A stretch of 64,000 nt of DNA. Source: Fidelibacterota bacterium. Its GTDB lineage: Bacteria > Fidelibacterota > UBA8477 > JABMPR01. The DNA lies in contig JABIFG010000118.1 in NCBI GenBank assembly GCA_018650795.1, forward strand, positions 81,731 through 145,730. The letters are read 5' to 3'. Under the pieces are notes generated by a model. That model made no database searches. It was not told the DNA's origin and saw nothing but the letters and a program-made list of their open reading frames with translations. The first letter of the stretch is position 1, and every line of letters begins with the position of its first letter. Of the stretch, positions 1 to 8,533 are shown one piece after another. Position numbers and translations under genes: made by a program.

Positions 1-630
1 AACCGAGATAAGAGCAGGTGACAGATCCATCCCAAAGCCGAAAACGGAGCGGCCCATGCTGGTTGCGCCCTCTATTGCGGAGTGCCAGAGGGCAAAGCCT
101 TGTTGACCCAGTTTCATGAGTGCCGCAGTTATACTGGCCAGAGTAAGCAAGCGCAAGCCACCCTGCACCTCATCTTCAGCATCACTACTTTTTGCATTAC
201 CTGCTTCCAGAACCGCAGCGGTAGCAATCCCCTCAGGATAAGTCAGTTTTGCTTCAACAATCAGAGCACGTCGTAAAGGGATGGTAAATAAAACACCAAT
301 TAATCCACCCACACTGGCGATTTTGGCAATTTCCATATAATCAAAGGTTTCCCAATATCCCATAAGGAGCAGGGCTGGAATAGTAAAAATGACTCCAGCC
401 GCTAGTGACTCACCAGCAGACGCAGCCGTTTGAACTATATTATCTTCTAGAATGTTGTGTTTTTTGAACAGACTTAGAACACCCATGCTTATTACTGCAG
501 CTGGAATGGAGGCGGAAGCTGTCATGCCTGCAAAGAGACCGAGGTAGGCGTTAGCGCCTGCCAGGATCATAGATAGTAATATACCAAGTATAACAGCTTT
601 AAATGTAATCTCAGGTAATGGCTTACTCAC
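1..630 (-). CDS. OPT family oligopeptide transporter, N-terminal part
   Basis: This open frame is not in the ORF track because it starts with GTG and runs off the left edge; it gives 210 residues beginning MSKPLPEITFKAV. The text 'GANAYLGLFAGMTASASIPAAV' followed by 'NIVQTAASAGESLAAGVIFT' is the hallmark start of OPT-family transporters, inner-membrane carriers that import oligopeptides and sometimes metal chelates. Several hydrophobic segments are visible. An AAAGGG ribosome-binding site lies 6 nt before the GTG. The real protein should continue well beyond the window. It fits the peptide and amino-acid theme of the surrounding genes. Family assignment is firm; the substrate is unknown. Confidence 0.9.
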   Translation of the reverse strand, partial: MSKPLPEITFKAVILGILLSMILAGANAYLGLFAGMTASASIPAAVISMGVLSLFKKHNILEDNIVQTAASAGESLAAGVIFTIPALLLMGYWETFDYMEIAKIASVGGLIGVLFTIPLRRALIVEAKLTYPEGIATAAVLEAGNAKSSDAEDEVQGGLRLLTLASITAALMKLGQQGFALWHSAIEGATSMGRSVFGFGMDLSPALISV

Positions 631-720
631 GATATCCCTTTCTTAACTTGATGTGACCGCAAAGATAATGGAGATTAAAATGGGGGAAAGCGCAAAATAC
701 CTAGAATCTTTACGGGTAAA

Positions 721-2406
721 TCAGTCTGTATTGCTACTCGATTTTTCAAATTTTGCCTTGAGTGTGTCAAAATAGGTCTGCCATTTTAAGGTGATTTCAT
801 CAGCTGGTAGCTTAAAGCTGTGACGCACACCGCCAACACCAATGGAAACAGCATTAAAATAATCCATAGTAAATATGGTAACATTTGCCAGCGACCAGGA
901 CTGAATCAGAGTCTGTTTATTAGAAAGCACCATCCGTTCACTAGAGAGGATTAAACTCAAGTCATTTCCCTCCAAGACCTCCTCCTCATTATCATATTTC
1001 ACTATTGGGGATTGGAGGTGCACCTTCTCATCAGGCTCAAGAGCAAATGGTGGATCAAGTTCCAGGGGGTATTCCAGAATATCATTTGCGATCTGCTTTA
1101 TCCACTGAATGCTGGTAAGAGAGTCTGATTCACCTCGTGGTGTGAAGCTGTAATTATTGCCTACCTGCCACTCAGTTCCGCAATTTTGGCACCTGATCTT
1201 GTGCCCTGAAGTCACCTCGATTGAATCACGAGTATGACACTTATAGCAAGCCCATAATAAATGTTCCGTTCCATGTGCGATAGCATGGCTCTTTACTTTG
1301 CGGAATGTTTTATCGTTTGCAAAGATTTCCGTTTTGATACGGGTTTCCAAGGCCACCAGATTGTCTTGATCCTCCAGAGGAATCACAGGTTTGAACGAAG
1401 TAGTGACTTTACCACGTCGACGATTATGTGCCCATCTTGGCCATATCTCATATGCACCATCGAGATGAACTGGCAAAATGGGTACTCTGCAGTGCTGAAT
1501 TAATTTTAAAGTTTCCTTCAGAATGGGAAGCGGAGAGCCATCAATGGTTCGACCTCCCTCGGGGAAAATACAAACAACCTGACCTTTGGCTATCATTCTG
1601 ATCATGGTACGGATAGACTTTAAATCCTGACGATGTCTTCGCATGGGGAAACTACCAGTCCCTTTTAGCAGAAACCGCATCAAAGGGGTGGTGAATATAT
1701 CAGCAGTTGTCACAAACTTAATTTCATAAGGTACAAAAATACCAAACAGGAATGGATCCAGATAGCTTTCATGATTGGACACTATGAGAAATGGACGGTT
1801 ATGTGGGATGTTTTCAGAACCTTCGATTTTGATATTATACCAGAAGCGAATGACCAGCATACCAATAAGCCACACAAGCTGTGAACGAAAACCAACTTTG
1901 AGATTATCCTCCAGCTTTATTTTCCAGTACCAGAGAGGCGTATTTTTTTTGTATTGGAGGTAAGAATCACCAAGAGATCGGGAGAGAAAGAACTCCTGGA
2001 TGAGGAGAAGCCACAAGAGGTATATCAAAGAAATGCAGATAGATAGGCCTAATATTAGCCAGCTAAAGCCAAAAAATACCAAAAGAACTCCATACTGATA
2101 GATCGAGAAAAACCAAATAAATGGGTGCCGTGTTCTGGCATATAATCCAACGTCAACCAAGCGCGTGTTTTTGGTTGAGAAGTGGAGTTTTCCATCACCA
2201 AACCGGATAATCAATAAATCTGAGGACATCATGCCATATAGACCGATCAGGATAAACAGGGTGCCGAATATTGTGCTGAGAGGACCTGGCATCTGAGCAA
2301 GAGGCCATTGAGGAGAAATATAAAGGGCGTAGGGAATGATAGACAACTTCAGAGCCAATTCAATAAAGTTACGCAATATTCTGAGTCTGTTTTCCACCGC
2401 AAGCAT
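721..2406 (-). CDS. Membrane methyltransferase-like / PlsC acyltransferase / zinc-ribbon fusion
   Basis: This 561-residue protein appears to join three modules. Residues 1-165 are hydrophobic with 'GLYARTRHPFIW', resembling the isoprenylcysteine carboxyl methyltransferase/PEMT membrane family. Residues about 195-340 are a PlsC-type glycerolipid acyltransferase with the catalytic NHESYLD (HX4D, near 210) and FPEGGRT (near 281). Residues about 385-410 hold two CxxC pairs, 'CYKC' and 'CQNCG', a likely zinc ribbon, followed by about 150 residues I do not recognise. PlsC proteins acylate lysophosphatidic acid or related lipids at the inner membrane. The first module could instead be a degenerate membrane anchor. 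The gene stands alone between the OPT gene and a divergent STAS gene. The acyltransferase call is firm; substrate and purpose of the fusion are unknown. Confidence 0.82.
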   Translation of the reverse strand: MLAVENRLRILRNFIELALKLSIIPYALYISPQWPLAQMPGPLSTIFGTLFILIGLYGMMSSDLLIIRFGDGKLHFSTKNTRLVDVGLYARTRHPFIWFFSIYQYGVLLVFFGFSWLILGLSICISLIYLLWLLLIQEFFLSRSLGDSYLQYKKNTPLWYWKIKLEDNLKVGFRSQLVWLIGMLVIRFWYNIKIEGSENIPHNRPFLIVSNHESYLDPFLFGIFVPYEIKFVTTADIFTTPLMRFLLKGTGSFPMRRHRQDLKSIRTMIRMIAKGQVVCIFPEGGRTIDGSPLPILKETLKLIQHCRVPILPVHLDGAYEIWPRWAHNRRRGKVTTSFKPVIPLEDQDNLVALETRIKTEIFANDKTFRKVKSHAIAHGTEHLLWACYKCHTRDSIEVTSGHKIRCQNCGTEWQVGNNYSFTPRGESDSLTSIQWIKQIANDILEYPLELDPPFALEPDEKVHLQSPIVKYDNEEEVLEGNDLSLILSSERMVLSNKQTLIQSWSLANVTIFTMDYFNAVSIGVGGVRHSFKLPADEITLKWQTYFDTLKAKFEKSSSNTD

Positions 2407-2610
2407 TTTAAGAGAAATACTAGACCGTTAGTATAGAATAAAGCTTAGAAATTTATTTCAATTGACAGGGTTATGAACTTGCCCCCATATAGTACCTAGA
2501 ATATATTCGACCTTGCGGTAAATGAACTCGGAAATGGTCTCGATGTTTTAGAGACGTCTAATAGAGTGAAAAGCACTAAAATATTTTTGTGCAATTGGGA
2601 ATTCCATCAA

Positions 2611-2946
2611 ATGAAATTTGAGACAGAATTTAAAAATAATACTCTCATTGTGAGAGTTCAGAATACAACATTTGATATTCGCGGCGTAAAGGCTTTTAAG
2701 CGGGATATTTTTATGGCGATCGCTGAAGCGGATTTTAAAAATATTATTATCAATATGGAAAATGTTAGAATGGTTGACAGCACAGGCTTGGGTGGATTAC
2801 TATTCGCTAAACGCCAGGCTACCATTAAAGGCGGTGAATGTTTTCTAGTAAAACCTCAACAAAAAATCGCCTCCATCATCAAAATATCAAAATTAGATGA
2901 TGTATTTATCATCGTTGATGACGAAGAGACTGCTTTAAAAAAATAA
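2611..2946 (+). CDS. STAS-domain anti-anti-sigma factor-like protein
   Basis: A single STAS domain of 111 residues is encoded. 'MVDSTGLGGLL' matches the phosphorylation loop of SpoIIAA/RsbV-type antagonists, with Ser57 as the likely phospho-acceptor. In that family the unphosphorylated form binds a kinase/anti-sigma partner and frees a sigma factor or another effector. The ORF track starts at a GTG at 2566, but domain homology begins at the ATG at 2611, which has a GGGA about 10 nt upstream, so I chose that start. No anti-sigma kinase or sigma gene is adjacent, so the partner is elsewhere. A strong terminator follows directly. Confidence 0.85.
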   Translation: MKFETEFKNNTLIVRVQNTTFDIRGVKAFKRDIFMAIAEADFKNIIINMENVRMVDSTGLGGLLFAKRQATIKGGECFLVKPQQKIASIIKISKLDDVFIIVDDEETALKK

Positions 2947-2967
2947 GTAATGAGTTAGTTATTCAAT

Positions 2968-2995
2968 AAAAAAAGCGACCGAGGTCGCTTTTTTT
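2968..2995 (+). terminator. Intrinsic terminator after STAS gene
   Basis: A run of A, then GCGAC-CGAG-GTCGC, then seven T forms a short GC stem followed by a U-tract, 20 bases after the STAS stop codon. The flanking A and T runs extend the stem and could let it act in both directions. Confidence 0.85.
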
Positions 2996-3018
2996 ATGGT
3001 TTCTTTTCTGAAAAAGAA

Positions 3019-3073
3019 ACAGGGACAACTAAAATCCGGAAGCGGGGGAATACGACCAGACCGATGTCCCTGT
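3019..3073. other. Candidate structured intergenic element
   Basis: A 9-bp perfect inverted repeat (ACAGGGACA / TGTCCCTGT) closes a 37-base interior that holds a small hairpin UCCG-GAAG-CGGG and a single-stranded purine-rich stretch. It lies between the STAS terminator and the lipoprotein gene 165 bases downstream. There is no T-tract, so it is not a plain terminator. It does not match a riboswitch or small RNA that I know. The rest of the 2996-3238 gap is AT-rich, with a weak TATAAAAGTC-type inverted repeat near 3159-3182 that may be promoter-associated. Confidence 0.3.
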
Positions 3074-3238
3074 AAAATCATGATAAAAATAGTACTCAAT
3101 GCGTCTCATGTCAATGATTTATATTGAATATTTTGAAGGAAAATTGTCTTTAATACATATAAAAGTCGTGGACTCTTTTATATTGTTCAATTAATAGAAT
3201 CATGCAGACATATGTTGATATAGAATAGGAGATAGGTT

Positions 3239-4519
3239 ATGAGGATGGGGCAGATAATTTACAGACTAGGGGTTTTAGTATTATTGCTGAGCCTGAATTC
3301 TTGTACTTACTTCAGCGAATTTGCTAAACTTGAGCGGGGCGCTCGTGATGCCTATGGTAGGGCCGATTACGATGCCGCTGTATTAATGCTGTCACGGAGT
3401 TTACAGATTAGCCAGGATTATGACAAAAGTCAGATACTTATGGCAGATGCCTTTCTTATGGCGAATCGTGTACATGAAAATAGAATTGCTGAACTTGAAA
3501 GTAGCTCAGATGATTTCAGGTTTGATGGCTTAACCCGTGAATATCGGAGTTTGGTTAACCTCCACGATACAGTCAAAAATTTACCCCCTGTTCGGCATCC
3601 CAAGACAGGTTTACTTCTTGAACTGGAAATTATAGATTATTCCAGCCAACTGCTTGAAGCAAGGCAAATGGCGGCTGAATCTCATTACGTTGCAGGCACG
3701 GAATTATCAACTTCAACAGATTTGTCTCAACAAAAAGCTGCAGCCAAACAGTATAAAAAGGCTTTGAGCTTTGTCGCTGAGTACAAGGATGCTGAAGCGC
3801 GATATCAATCGACACGTAAAGCTGGGGTAAAGAGAGTTGCCGTATTTCCTTTTGAGGATCTAAGCGGTAAGAATAAAAGTTATGGTGCTGTTGAACAATT
3901 GGTTGTGGATGAAATGGTCACATCTGTCATGAGGGATCCATCAGCTACTGAATTTTTAGAACTCATCAGTAGAGATCAACTTGATCGAGTCATTGCTGAG
4001 CAAAAGCTAGGGCTCTCCGGTCTGGTTAATGACGAAACTGCTATCGAGGTGGGTGCTCTCTTGGGAGTCCATGAAATCCTAACGGGTAAGATTACCCAGA
4101 TTATTTATACACCAGTCCAAACAATCCATAGAGAATACAAGGAAGCAAAAAGAGTGGTTGTTAAAACTGAAAAGTACAAAGACAAAGAGGGCAAAACCAA
4201 GACTCGCAAGGTTTACGCTGATGTTGAAGCCAAAGTGAAACATTACACTCGTAGCACCAAGGCAGTGATCAAAGGTTCATACAAAATTGTTGATGTGCGG
4301 ACTTCAAAGGTGATCAGGAGTGAATCTTTTGAGGGGAAATCATCCTTTTCAACTGAGTGGGCTGTGGTTAAAGGGGATACTCGTGCTCTCAAATCACATA
4401 CAGCAAAACTTGCCCGGAAGGGCGAAACCGTGGCACCTGTAGGTGGTGAGATGGTTAGTCAGGCCGCGACGGATCTGGCTAATTCATTGAGCAATTCCCT
4501 TAAGATATATGCTCGTTAA
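3239..4519 (+). CDS. CsgG-family lipoprotein with TPR-like N-terminal region
   Basis: The 426-residue product starts with a lipoprotein signal ending in the lipobox LNSC (Cys22), so the mature protein should be lipid-anchored in the envelope. Residues 30-190 are helical and repeat-like ('YDAAVLMLSRSLQIS', 'AAAKQYKKALSF'), as in TPR proteins. From about residue 195, 'RVAVFPFEDLSGKNK' and 'ELISRDQLDRVIAEQKLGLSGLVND' match the CsgG/curli-assembly domain. CsgG itself is a curli secretion channel, but most relatives outside curli loci have no known role. No curli genes are nearby. Start choice is supported by AGGAGA upstream. A basic insert 'KYKDKEGKTKTRK' interrupts the domain. Family call is firm, function unknown. 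Confidence 0.82.
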   Translation: MRMGQIIYRLGVLVLLLSLNSCTYFSEFAKLERGARDAYGRADYDAAVLMLSRSLQISQDYDKSQILMADAFLMANRVHENRIAELESSSDDFRFDGLTREYRSLVNLHDTVKNLPPVRHPKTGLLLELEIIDYSSQLLEARQMAAESHYVAGTELSTSTDLSQQKAAAKQYKKALSFVAEYKDAEARYQSTRKAGVKRVAVFPFEDLSGKNKSYGAVEQLVVDEMVTSVMRDPSATEFLELISRDQLDRVIAEQKLGLSGLVNDETAIEVGALLGVHEILTGKITQIIYTPVQTIHREYKEAKRVVVKTEKYKDKEGKTKTRKVYADVEAKVKHYTRSTKAVIKGSYKIVDVRTSKVIRSESFEGKSSFSTEWAVVKGDTRALKSHTAKLARKGETVAPVGGEMVSQAATDLANSLSNSLKIYAR

Positions 4520-4540
4520 ATATCAGGGTTAAATATTTTC

Positions 4541-5974
4541 TCAAGATTCATCTGGTTTGAGGATTGAAAAGATGTAAACGGCGAGGAAGGCAATGATAAA
4601 TGCTGAAAATCGAGCGCTTACCCATTCACCAAATAAATCAAACACAGTAAACAAAGTCCCTGTTACCATCCCTGCAATAACACCAACCTTGCTGATTCGT
4701 TTCCACCAGAGAGTGAGTAGCAAAGCAGGTCCAAAGGATGCACCTAAACCTCCCCAGGCATAACTAACCATTTCAAATACGAGATCAGTTGACTGCCAGG
4801 CGAGATAAAATGCTAATAAACCGATGAAGATGGTGAGACCTCTTCCAATAGCGAGAATGTCGAAGCGATCTTTCAATCTCTGAAAGTAATTTGCAATCAA
4901 ATCCTCAGTGAGGACGGTGGTGGAGACCAGTAATTGGCTGTCTGCAGTTGACATCATAGCAGCAATCGCTCCTGAAATAAAAATTCCAGCGATCCATGGA
5001 TGGAGTAGGTTTTGAGCCATAATGGGCATCAGTTTTTCAGGATCGCTCAACGAGGCGGCAGATGTCAAGACCTGTCCATCAAAGCTCATGCTGCCGGCTT
5101 GGAGAAGAAAATAGCCTGTGAGACCAATAAACATGCTGCCAAAGAACGCGGGCACCGCCCATGAAATGGCTATGCGCCGGCTGATCTTGATATTTTCAGC
5201 TTTATCGATAGCCATATAGCGTGTGACGAGATGAGGTTGTCCCATGTACCCCAATCCCCAGCTCAGCCCACCGATGGCGGCTGCCAATGCCGCCATGCCC
5301 GCCTTACCGGCGAACAGGCTAGCACCGTCAAATTGAAAATCTACTGCAGGAAGTGCACTAATCTCAATCAGCGCCACCAGAGGTAGTACAATCAGCGTAC
5401 CTAACATGATGATACCCTGTACCAGGTCGGTCCAGGCCACTGCGAGAAAGCCGCCCATCAGTGTGTAAAAAACGATTATCACCGCTCCCAATAGCATACC
5501 CTGCATATGAGTGATGCCAAAGGTGACATTTAAAACTTTGCCTGCACCAGAAAATTGGGCTGCTACATAAAATGTAAAAAAGAAGGTAATGATGAGGGAG
5601 GCGAGAATTCTGAGAATGCCACGGTCATCCTGAAATCTTTTGGCGAACAACTCAGGTATGGTTAAGGCATCAAACTCTTCAGTAGCCTCTCTCAAGCGTC
5701 TGGCGATAAAGAACCAGGAAAATATGATCCCGGAAATACATCCTACCACTGTCCATAGTTCCAATAGACCAGCTAGCAACGCTGCTCCAGGTAAGCCCAG
5801 AATGAGCCAGGCTGATTCGCCTGAGGCTCTTTCAGAAAAGGCTATGACCCAGGGTCCCAACCGTTGGCCACCCAACGCGAAGTCCTTCATGGATTTTGTG
5901 AGGTGTGCGGTATAAAATCCAACCCCTAAAATAAGTGCCAGATATAATAAAAATCCTAAAGTGACGGGGTCCAT
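4541..5974 (-). CDS. putP: Sodium/proline-type symporter (SSS family)
   Basis: A 477-residue polytopic membrane protein of about 12-13 segments. 'KSMKDFALGGQRLGPWVIAFSERASGESAWLILGLPG' is the signature first repeat of PutP-like sodium:solute symporters, and 'SGAIAAMMSTADSQLLVSTT' is the second-repeat sodium-site region. Members couple Na+ entry to import of proline or related solutes. A P5C dehydrogenase gene 2.6 kb downstream makes proline a reasonable substrate, but a proline dehydrogenase gene is not visible here. Convergent with the CsgG lipoprotein gene, 21 bases apart. Substrate is inferred. Confidence 0.85.
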   Translation of the reverse strand: MDPVTLGFLLYLALILGVGFYTAHLTKSMKDFALGGQRLGPWVIAFSERASGESAWLILGLPGAALLAGLLELWTVVGCISGIIFSWFFIARRLREATEEFDALTIPELFAKRFQDDRGILRILASLIITFFFTFYVAAQFSGAGKVLNVTFGITHMQGMLLGAVIIVFYTLMGGFLAVAWTDLVQGIIMLGTLIVLPLVALIEISALPAVDFQFDGASLFAGKAGMAALAAAIGGLSWGLGYMGQPHLVTRYMAIDKAENIKISRRIAISWAVPAFFGSMFIGLTGYFLLQAGSMSFDGQVLTSAASLSDPEKLMPIMAQNLLHPWIAGIFISGAIAAMMSTADSQLLVSTTVLTEDLIANYFQRLKDRFDILAIGRGLTIFIGLLAFYLAWQSTDLVFEMVSYAWGGLGASFGPALLLTLWWKRISKVGVIAGMVTGTLFTVFDLFGEWVSARFSAFIIAFLAVYIFSILKPDES

Positions 5975-6148
5975 GCGGGCATTCCTTTAGATAGTGTGTG
6001 GTTTTATTGAGCTACGAGGAGCAAGGTAAAATAAACCGGGAGATGGGGTAACACATTTTATGTTTGTTGCTGGGAAGCGATGAGACAAAGATCAATTGAT
6101 CATAAAAGCATTATTAGCCCCGTGAAAATTGACTAAATTCAGCCCGAA

Positions 6149-6751
6149 ATGAAGAATATAATTTCTAATAAAATGCTACGATGGAGTCTGATTACTCTCA
6201 TCTTTCTACTTACATCTGGATTTGGTCAAATTGATAGTATCCAGGTTTACCCTGAATTTGATAGCCAATTATTGAAGTTGAAAGTGCCTGATGCATTTCA
6301 GAGAAGCAGTCTGAAACTCGAAGTCTTCTCCGATTCCTCCTGGCAGCTTTATCGAGGAAGTAAAGCTTTGGACTTCTCACAGTCTATGCATCTGCTAGGT
6401 CAGGAAAGTGTCATTGCAGAATATGAAGCTCACCTTAGCAAGGAAGCAGGTTTTATTAAGGATTTTCGTTCGCGTCGCGTGTTCTCAATTGTCAGCTCAA
6501 TTGGGGGAGCTACCTACCTCTCATTTATATGGAGCAAGGGTTGGGTCTACCAGATACCTGGTTATGCGGCGATTTTAATAGGTGGTGTCCGCTATTTCGA
6601 GAGTAGACAGTACGAAATAAGGGCTTTGAGAGAACAATATTATCTGCAAACATTGATTAGCCCGGCGCGCGTCCAAATGCTGGTTGATGATTATAATTTC
6701 CAGTTATACCAATATTTATCTACTGCGGGAATACAGTTTAGTGATAGCTAA
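6149..6751 (+). CDS. Unknown exported or membrane protein
   Basis: I do not recognise this 200-residue protein. It has an N-terminal signal sequence or membrane anchor (about residues 11-27, ending near 'TSGFGQ') and one further hydrophobic stretch around 110-150 ('SIVSSIGGATYLSFIW', 'GYAAILIGGVRYF'). The start ATG lacks a strong ribosome-binding site. Its stop overlaps the likely GTG start of the next gene by 11 bases, so the two are probably translationally coupled and work together at the cell envelope. Confidence 0.65.
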   Translation: MKNIISNKMLRWSLITLIFLLTSGFGQIDSIQVYPEFDSQLLKLKVPDAFQRSSLKLEVFSDSSWQLYRGSKALDFSQSMHLLGQESVIAEYEAHLSKEAGFIKDFRSRRVFSIVSSIGGATYLSFIWSKGWVYQIPGYAAILIGGVRYFESRQYEIRALREQYYLQTLISPARVQMLVDDYNFQLYQYLSTAGIQFSDS

Positions 6752-7466
6752 AAATATTTTAACTGTCATTTTTCTCCTCGGCTGTCTCTCATCAGGTTTC
6801 TCGTTTGAAATCTACCACAATCGACCTGAGCATTTTCTTCAGGGAGTACCCGGCCAACTAGAAGTCATATTGCCCCATTATCTGGATGAACCAGATTTTG
6901 TCTTACTCTACATCAAAGAGCAAGACAGTCAGGTTTTTCAAGAGCTCACTTTTTACGAGGAGAGCGGAGCCTGGTTTTGTGATATTCCTGCCGCATACAT
7001 GAATGGCGATACCCTCTGTTATTATATAGGCGCCTCGTTTGGTCCTGCTGGACTGGCAGCCTATCCTGCTCAGAACCCTGTAGGAAACCCCATAAAAGTT
7101 CCCCTGGTGAAGTTTACAACCAAAAACCGTAAATTTGACCCCGGTTTTATCAAGGATGTTATTGTCACTCATACTGTAACACCCTGGATACCAAAACCAG
7201 CCAGGCGATCAAATAATTTTCCAGTTTTGTATATACCTCGACCGAATCAAGCCTTTATTGAGAGTGGCTATATAAAGATTGTAGGGAATGACCAGGCCAC
7301 GACTGAAGATTTATTGCGATCTATGTTGTATCTTTGCCTTCAGGAGAACGCTGATGCGATCACCAGTCTGAAGTATTCATTGCTCACTTCGAAGGAGGTC
7401 ATGACCAAAGTCGATGGCCATATTGAGTTAGAGGGAGTCTACTTGAGGAGAGCCCCGAGGAAGTGA
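6741..7466 (+). CDS. Unknown secreted protein with Ig-like N-terminal domain
   Basis: The ORF track begins at 6684, but the GTG at 6741 gives a proper signal peptide (MIAKNILTVIFLLGCLSSGFSF), so I place the start there, overlapping the previous gene. The first ~110 mature residues ('PGQLEVILPHYLDEPDFVLLYIKEQ', 'ESGAWFCDIPAAYMNGDTLCYYI') have the strand pattern of Ig-like domains that sit beside lipoprotein or protease modules in FCB-group bacteria. The rest, including 'ALYLCLQENADAITSLKYSL'-type text near the end, is unassigned. Translational coupling with the upstream gene suggests a shared envelope role. Function not known. Confidence 0.65.
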   Translation: MIAKNILTVIFLLGCLSSGFSFEIYHNRPEHFLQGVPGQLEVILPHYLDEPDFVLLYIKEQDSQVFQELTFYEESGAWFCDIPAAYMNGDTLCYYIGASFGPAGLAAYPAQNPVGNPIKVPLVKFTTKNRKFDPGFIKDVIVTHTVTPWIPKPARRSNNFPVLYIPRPNQAFIESGYIKIVGNDQATTEDLLRSMLYLCLQENADAITSLKYSLLTSKEVMTKVDGHIELEGVYLRRAPRK

Positions 7467-7584
7467 TCAATTCCAGGCATGTAATAATTGCCTGAGGGGA
7501 GTATTCATTCTAGTTTAGGACCCTACACCGATTAGTAGATTTTGACGTAAAATTTCATTAAGAATATTGTCACAGGAGTGCAGA

Positions 7585-7983
7585 ATGCCGGGAAAAGACG
7601 AAAAACCTAAAGAAACTACCAGTGTCGAAGAACCTGTTGATTTTGATAATTCAGAAAGCCGCATGACTTTTCTGAAAGGTGAGCTAAATGATATGCTGGA
7701 TGGCATCAACAATGTCTATGGACAGGATCTCATGGACGAACTCCTCAAACGCCTCGAGAAAACAATTGAAGATTTCAATGGTGAAGTCAGTGGCTTGATT
7801 GGGAAGCTGAAGGCAGGCAAAATCTTTGACGAGGAAACGCCGGATGAAAGTCCTGCCAGCTCAGAACCAGACGAAGATGAAGCCTCCGAGGGGGAAGAAG
7901 AGCCTGAGAAGTCTTTCGAGGAGCAAGAGGAAGAAGACTCCGATATTATTGCGCGTATGCGAAAACGTATTACCCACGACTAA
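7585..7983 (+). CDS. Small acidic unknown protein
   Basis: 132 residues, with an amphipathic helical core (about 20-75: 'MTFLKGELNDMLDGINNVYGQDLMDELLKRLEKTIEDF') and a strongly acidic tail ('EPDEDEASEGEEEPEKSFEEQEEED') ending in a basic patch 'RMRKRITHD'. The track start at TTG 7567 is less likely than the ATG at 7585, which has AGGAG at a good distance. First of three small genes in a row. The acidic tail suggests binding to a basic protein or nucleic-acid protein, but this is only a guess. Confidence 0.65.
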   Translation: MPGKDEKPKETTSVEEPVDFDNSESRMTFLKGELNDMLDGINNVYGQDLMDELLKRLEKTIEDFNGEVSGLIGKLKAGKIFDEETPDESPASSEPDEDEASEGEEEPEKSFEEQEEEDSDIIARMRKRITHD

Positions 7984-7998
7984 ATTTTAACACCTCAA

Positions 7999-8235
7999 GT
8001 GCCAGCAAAGAATTCAAAGCCCCCATCTCCACAGGACCTTGGGGTTAGAATTGTGCGCAATTTGGAACAAGTTCAGGGCTTTCTCAAAGTGCTTCAAGAG
8101 GAAATCAATGATCCTACCAAGTCTTCTGGAGCTGGCTCCAAGGATGAGTGGCAAAGTCACACTGAAAAACTGGATTCCAGCCTGACTGAATTAAAGAGAA
8201 TCTTAACGGACCGCAATGAGGAGCTGAGCTCTTGA
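7999..8235 (+). CDS. Small helical unknown protein
   Basis: 78 residues with a GTG start and no good ribosome-binding site. Composition is helical, with heptad-like spacing in 'LGVRIVRNLEQVQGFLKVLQEEI' and 'HTEKLDSSLTELKRILTDRNEEL', so a short coiled coil is plausible. It lies 15 bases after the acidic protein and its stop overlaps the next start, which argues for a three-gene operon and for being a true gene. No family recognised. Confidence 0.5.
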   Translation: MPAKNSKPPSPQDLGVRIVRNLEQVQGFLKVLQEEINDPTKSSGAGSKDEWQSHTEKLDSSLTELKRILTDRNEELSS

Positions 8236-8462
8236 CCGAATCTATGCGTGACGTGGCCAGGCTCATCAAATCCTATGATAGAGAGCTTCGAAAAGCATTG
8301 ATGACTTCAAGATCAGGTCTTTTTCGAAATGATAAGGGGGAATTGTTTATCCAGTCAAATGTTCCCATGGGCCAGAGTTATCCAGATGAGGTCATAGGTA
8401 TCTTTGCTGACCCTTCTGATCTAGATTTTTATTACAAGATATACCTTTCTGAAGAAGAGTGA
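8232..8462 (+). CDS. Small unknown protein, translationally coupled
   Basis: 76 residues from a TTG start that overlaps the previous stop (TTGA); an ATG four codons later is an alternative start. GAGGAGCTGAG just upstream can serve as ribosome-binding site. The sequence has a basic helical start ('MRDVARLIKSYDRELRKALMTSRSGLF') followed by a probable beta-rich end. No family recognised. Third member of the small-gene set that precedes the P5C dehydrogenase promoter region. Confidence 0.5.
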   Translation: MTESMRDVARLIKSYDRELRKALMTSRSGLFRNDKGELFIQSNVPMGQSYPDEVIGIFADPSDLDFYYKIYLSEEE

Positions 8463-8511
8463 TATCGTTCAAATACAGATTGGATTAGAATTTGCATAAC
8501 GGATTTCAGAT

Positions 8512-8533
8512 CAAAATATGTGATCATATTTTG
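8512..8533. promoter_or_regulatory. Perfect 9-4-9 palindrome upstream of P5C dehydrogenase
   Basis: CAAAATATG-TGAT-CATATTTTG is a perfect AT-rich inverted repeat whose centre is about 49 bases before the ATG of the P5C dehydrogenase gene. It lacks a GC stem or T-tract, so it looks like a binding site for a dimeric regulator and not a terminator. A proline- or stress-responsive regulator would make sense, but none is encoded next to it. Confidence 0.5.

Noticed and set aside
82-276. 64-codon plus-strand ORF at the left edge
   Set aside because: It is the antisense shadow of the OPT transporter frame.
3019-3073. Possible c-di-GMP (GEMM) riboswitch because of AGCGGGG...ACCGATG-like text
   Set aside because: The 5' half of the GEMM core and its two-helix layout are missing, and the closed 9-bp stem does not fit.
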